Of a DNA stretch of 7,159 nucleotides, positions 5,001 through 7,159 are shown piece after piece. The position numbers were made by a program, and so were the translations under genes. The notes beneath the pieces were generated by a model that was given only the letters and a program-made list of their open reading frames with translations, ran no database searches and had not been told where the DNA came from. This stretch comes from JAAYUK01 sp035319145 (GTDB lineage: Bacteria; Nitrospirota; Thermodesulfovibrionia; Thermodesulfovibrionales; Dissulfurispiraceae): the NCBI GenBank assembly GCA_035319145.1, contig DATHDH010000121.1:1-7159 (forward strand), given 5' to 3'. Every line of letters begins with the position of its first letter. Position 1 is the stretch's first letter.

Positions 5001-7159
5001 ATGACGGAAGCACCAAAAAAGATTGATCTCCCGATCACGGGGATGACCTGTGCCGCATGTTCGGCTGCCGTGGAACGCGCGCTCAAGAAAACACCCGGCG
5101 TGGAATCCGCAGCCGTGAACCTGCCGGCCGAGGTCGCATCCCTGAAAGTATCCGGAACGGAACAACCGCGACTCACACAGCTTATTGACGTGGTAAAGGG
5201 CGAAGGGTACGGCGTCGGTACAGCCAAAATGACCTTTGCCGTACAGGGCATGACCTGCGCAGCATGCGTTTCCGCAGTCGAAAAATCCCTGTCGAAGGTG
5301 TACGGGGTTGTAAACGCGCAGGTCAATCTCGCTACAGAAGAAGCAACGGTGGAGTACATCCCGACACTCACCGGCTTCGCCGAATTCAGCAAGGCCGTTG
5401 AACAATCCGGCTACACCGCACGCAGGGCGCCCACGGATTCCAGCGACACCGAAGCGAACGCGCGACAAAAGGCGTATGAGGAACTGAAGCGCCACTTTAT
5501 CGTCAGTCTTGTCCTCACAATTCCGGTCCTCGCAATCAGTATGGCGATGATGAACAACACCGCGACGTCTTCGAATATCGTGATGCTTGTGCTCTCGACT
5601 CCGGTGCAATTCTGGACGGGAATGCGTTTTCATGCCGCAGCATGGTCAGCCCTCCGGCATGGCGCGGCAAACATGAATACGCTCATCAGCATCGGAACGA
5701 ACGCCGCCTTTGTCTACAGCGTCTTTGCAGTCCTTGCGCCGGGATTCTTCTTATCGCACGGGCTGCACCCCCATGTCTACTTTGAGACGGCGGCGACCAT
5801 CATCACGCTCATCCTCCTCGGCAGACTGCTGGAAGCGCGCGCCCGCGGCAAAACATCCGAAGCGATCAAAAAATTAATCGGGCTGCAACCGAAGCTGGCG
5901 CATATTATTCGCAACGATCAAGAGCAGGAAGTACCTCTCGAGGAAGTCATCGCAGGAGAGATCGTTGTCGTGAGGCCCGGAGAAAAGGTGCCGGTCGACG
6001 GCATTGTAACCGAAGGATTCTCGTCGGTCGATGAATCCATGCTGACCGGTGAGAGCATCCCGATTGACAAGACGCCGGGGGCGCCCGTCTACGGCGGAAC
6101 AGTCAATACGTCAGGGAGCTTCCGTTCGCGCGCCACGAAAGTCGGTGCGGATACCGTCCTCGCCCAGATTGTGCGGCTCGTTCAGCAGGCTCAGGGGAGC
6201 AAAGCCCCGATCCAGCGCCTTGCCGACAGGATTGCGGCCGTCTTCGTCCCGACCGTGCTGGTTCTGGCGCTGCTCACACTTGCAGGCTGGATGATCTTCG
6301 GTGGAGAAAATGCCTTCACACTCGCCATTATGAACTTCATCGCCGTGCTCATTATTGCCTGCCCCTGCGCACTCGGCCTTGCGACGCCCACGGCCGTAAT
6401 GGTCGGAACCGGCCGCGGCGCTGAAAAGGGGATTCTTATCCGCGATGCCGAGGCGCTCGAACAAAGCCATCGCATTACGGCCGTCGTGCTCGACAAGACC
6501 GGCACCATCACGAAGGGGATGCCGGAAGTCAGCAGTATCGTTCCGGCGGACCCCGAATCTGCCTTCACCGAACGCCGGCTTCTCATGATTGCGGCGGCAG
6601 CCGAAAAATTGTCGGAACACCCTCTCGGCAGGGCGATTGTCAGGCGCGCGGAATCGGAGGGAATTGCCGTTGCGGATGTACGTGAATTTCAGGCCATCCC
6701 GGGTGGCGGGGTCCATGCGACCATTCCGCCGTTTCCTGATTCCGGGCTTTTCGAAATCAGCACCGCCGTCCTCGGCAATGACCGCCTCATCCGTGAGCAC
6801 GGCATTCCCGATGCGGACAAGCTCAGCTCTCTCCTGGCCCAAGGGCCGCCGGAGGCCACGCCCGTCTGCATGGCGCTGAACGGAAAACTCGCCGCTGTTT
6901 TTTTCTGTGCCGACGCAGTCAAACCCGACTCATCATCTGCAATAGCGGATTTGGAGGCACTCGGCATTGAGATAATCATGCTGACCGGAGATACCGAAAA
7001 GACCGCTCAGGCAGTCGCATCAACCGTCGGCATTACGCGCATCTTTTCCGGGGTGAAGCCGGATACGAAAGTCGAAATCATACGCCGGCTGAAATCCGAG
7101 GGCCACGTGGTTGCCATGGTCGGAGATGGCATCAATGACGCGCCGTCCCTCGCCGAGGC
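5001..7159 (+). CDS. copA: Copper-translocating P1B-type ATPase with two HMA domains, C-terminus beyond window
   Basis: Exports copper(I) from the cytoplasm across the inner membrane using ATP. 719 full codons are present. Two N-terminal heavy-metal-associated domains carry GMTCAAC (Cys17/Cys20 and Cys86/Cys89) and can receive Cu(I) from a chaperone. Paired membrane helices then begin near residue 170, with more near 195, 230 and 255. The actuator domain has TGE (349-351). The transport-site motif CPC (454-456, in IACPCALGLATPTAV) identifies the P1B-1 class for Cu+/Ag+. The phosphorylated aspartate is Asp498 in DKTGT. SEHPLG (538-543, with the nucleotide-binding His-Pro) and MLTGD follow, then GDGINDAP near residue 708. 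The last two membrane helices, with the Asn/Tyr and Met/Ser metal ligands, lie outside the window. All catalytic residues seen are intact. It lies 96 bases after lemA on the same strand. I see no CueR-type operator or good promoter in that gap, so it may be read through from upstream or have a weak promoter of its own. Confidence 0.97.
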   Translation, partial: MTEAPKKIDLPITGMTCAACSAAVERALKKTPGVESAAVNLPAEVASLKVSGTEQPRLTQLIDVVKGEGYGVGTAKMTFAVQGMTCAACVSAVEKSLSKVYGVVNAQVNLATEEATVEYIPTLTGFAEFSKAVEQSGYTARRAPTDSSDTEANARQKAYEELKRHFIVSLVLTIPVLAISMAMMNNTATSSNIVMLVLSTPVQFWTGMRFHAAAWSALRHGAANMNTLISIGTNAAFVYSVFAVLAPGFFLSHGLHPHVYFETAATIITLILLGRLLEARARGKTSEAIKKLIGLQPKLAHIIRNDQEQEVPLEEVIAGEIVVVRPGEKVPVDGIVTEGFSSVDESMLTGESIPIDKTPGAPVYGGTVNTSGSFRSRATKVGADTVLAQIVRLVQQAQGSKAPIQRLADRIAAVFVPTVLVLALLTLAGWMIFGGENAFTLAIMNFIAVLIIACPCALGLATPTAVMVGTGRGAEKGILIRDAEALEQSHRITAVVLDKTGTITKGMPEVSSIVPADPESAFTERRLLMIAAAAEKLSEHPLGRAIVRRAESEGIAVADVREFQAIPGGGVHATIPPFPDSGLFEISTAVLGNDRLIREHGIPDADKLSSLLAQGPPEATPVCMALNGKLAAVFFCADAVKPDSSSAIADLEALGIEIIMLTGDTEKTAQAVASTVGITRIFSGVKPDTKVEIIRRLKSEGHVVAMVGDGINDAPSLAE

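Noticed and set aside
4695..5633. Long open frame on the minus strand (312 codons) across the end of lemA and the start of copA
   Set aside because: It is antisense to two genes with unmistakable conserved motifs. Its product is Cys/His/Arg-rich with no recognisable domain, as expected of an antisense frame in GC-rich coding DNA.
6111..6842. Minus-strand open frame of 243 codons inside copA
   Set aside because: It lies wholly within the copA catalytic domains (CPC, DKTGT, SEHPLG). It is a shadow frame.

Overview
The window reads as a piece of chromosome from a moderately GC-rich, Gram-negative-like, probably anaerobic bacterium. The anaerobic inference rests on a tungsten-type aldehyde ferredoxin oxidoreductase (AOR). 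The Gram-negative inference rests on secreted and envelope proteins with ordinary signal peptides. Nitrospirota or Desulfobacterota would fit, but that is an impression of gene content and cannot be settled from the sequence. I see no tRNA, rRNA, CRISPR array, insertion sequence or phage gene. The window is almost fully coding and has six protein genes. The first and last run off the edges.

Left arm (1-2561), minus strand: a secreted protein with CARDB-like and IPT/TIG-like beta domains (1719-2516) is followed about 50 bases downstream by an AOR-family gene (1665 to beyond base 1). They could be co-transcribed, but nothing in the secreted protein ties it to aldehyde or tungsten chemistry.

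Divergent gap (about 2562-2657): about 96 bases containing a GC-rich hairpin, a perfect 10-base palindrome and an extended -10 promoter element. The promoter is placed so that the rightward transcript could begin at or next to the start codon.

Right arm (2658-7159), plus strand: a nucleotidyltransferase-fold protein whose visible active-site motif is altered (Asp-Ile-Asn), then a TPM-domain (YgcG-type) membrane protein, then LemA, then a two-HMA-domain copper P1B-type ATPase (CopA type) cut off by the window end. The first three are close together (16- and 86-base gaps) and look like one transcription unit. TPM and LemA proteins are a known recurring pair in bacterial envelopes with poorly defined function. 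The ATPase follows after 96 bases with no visible terminator, so read-through is possible.

Most of this is recognisable housekeeping or accessory metabolism. I did not find a convincing wholly new system. The best leads are the possible link between a degenerate nucleotidyltransferase and the TPM/LemA pair, the unusual promoter arrangement in front of it, and the CARDB/IPT-like secreted protein next to AOR.
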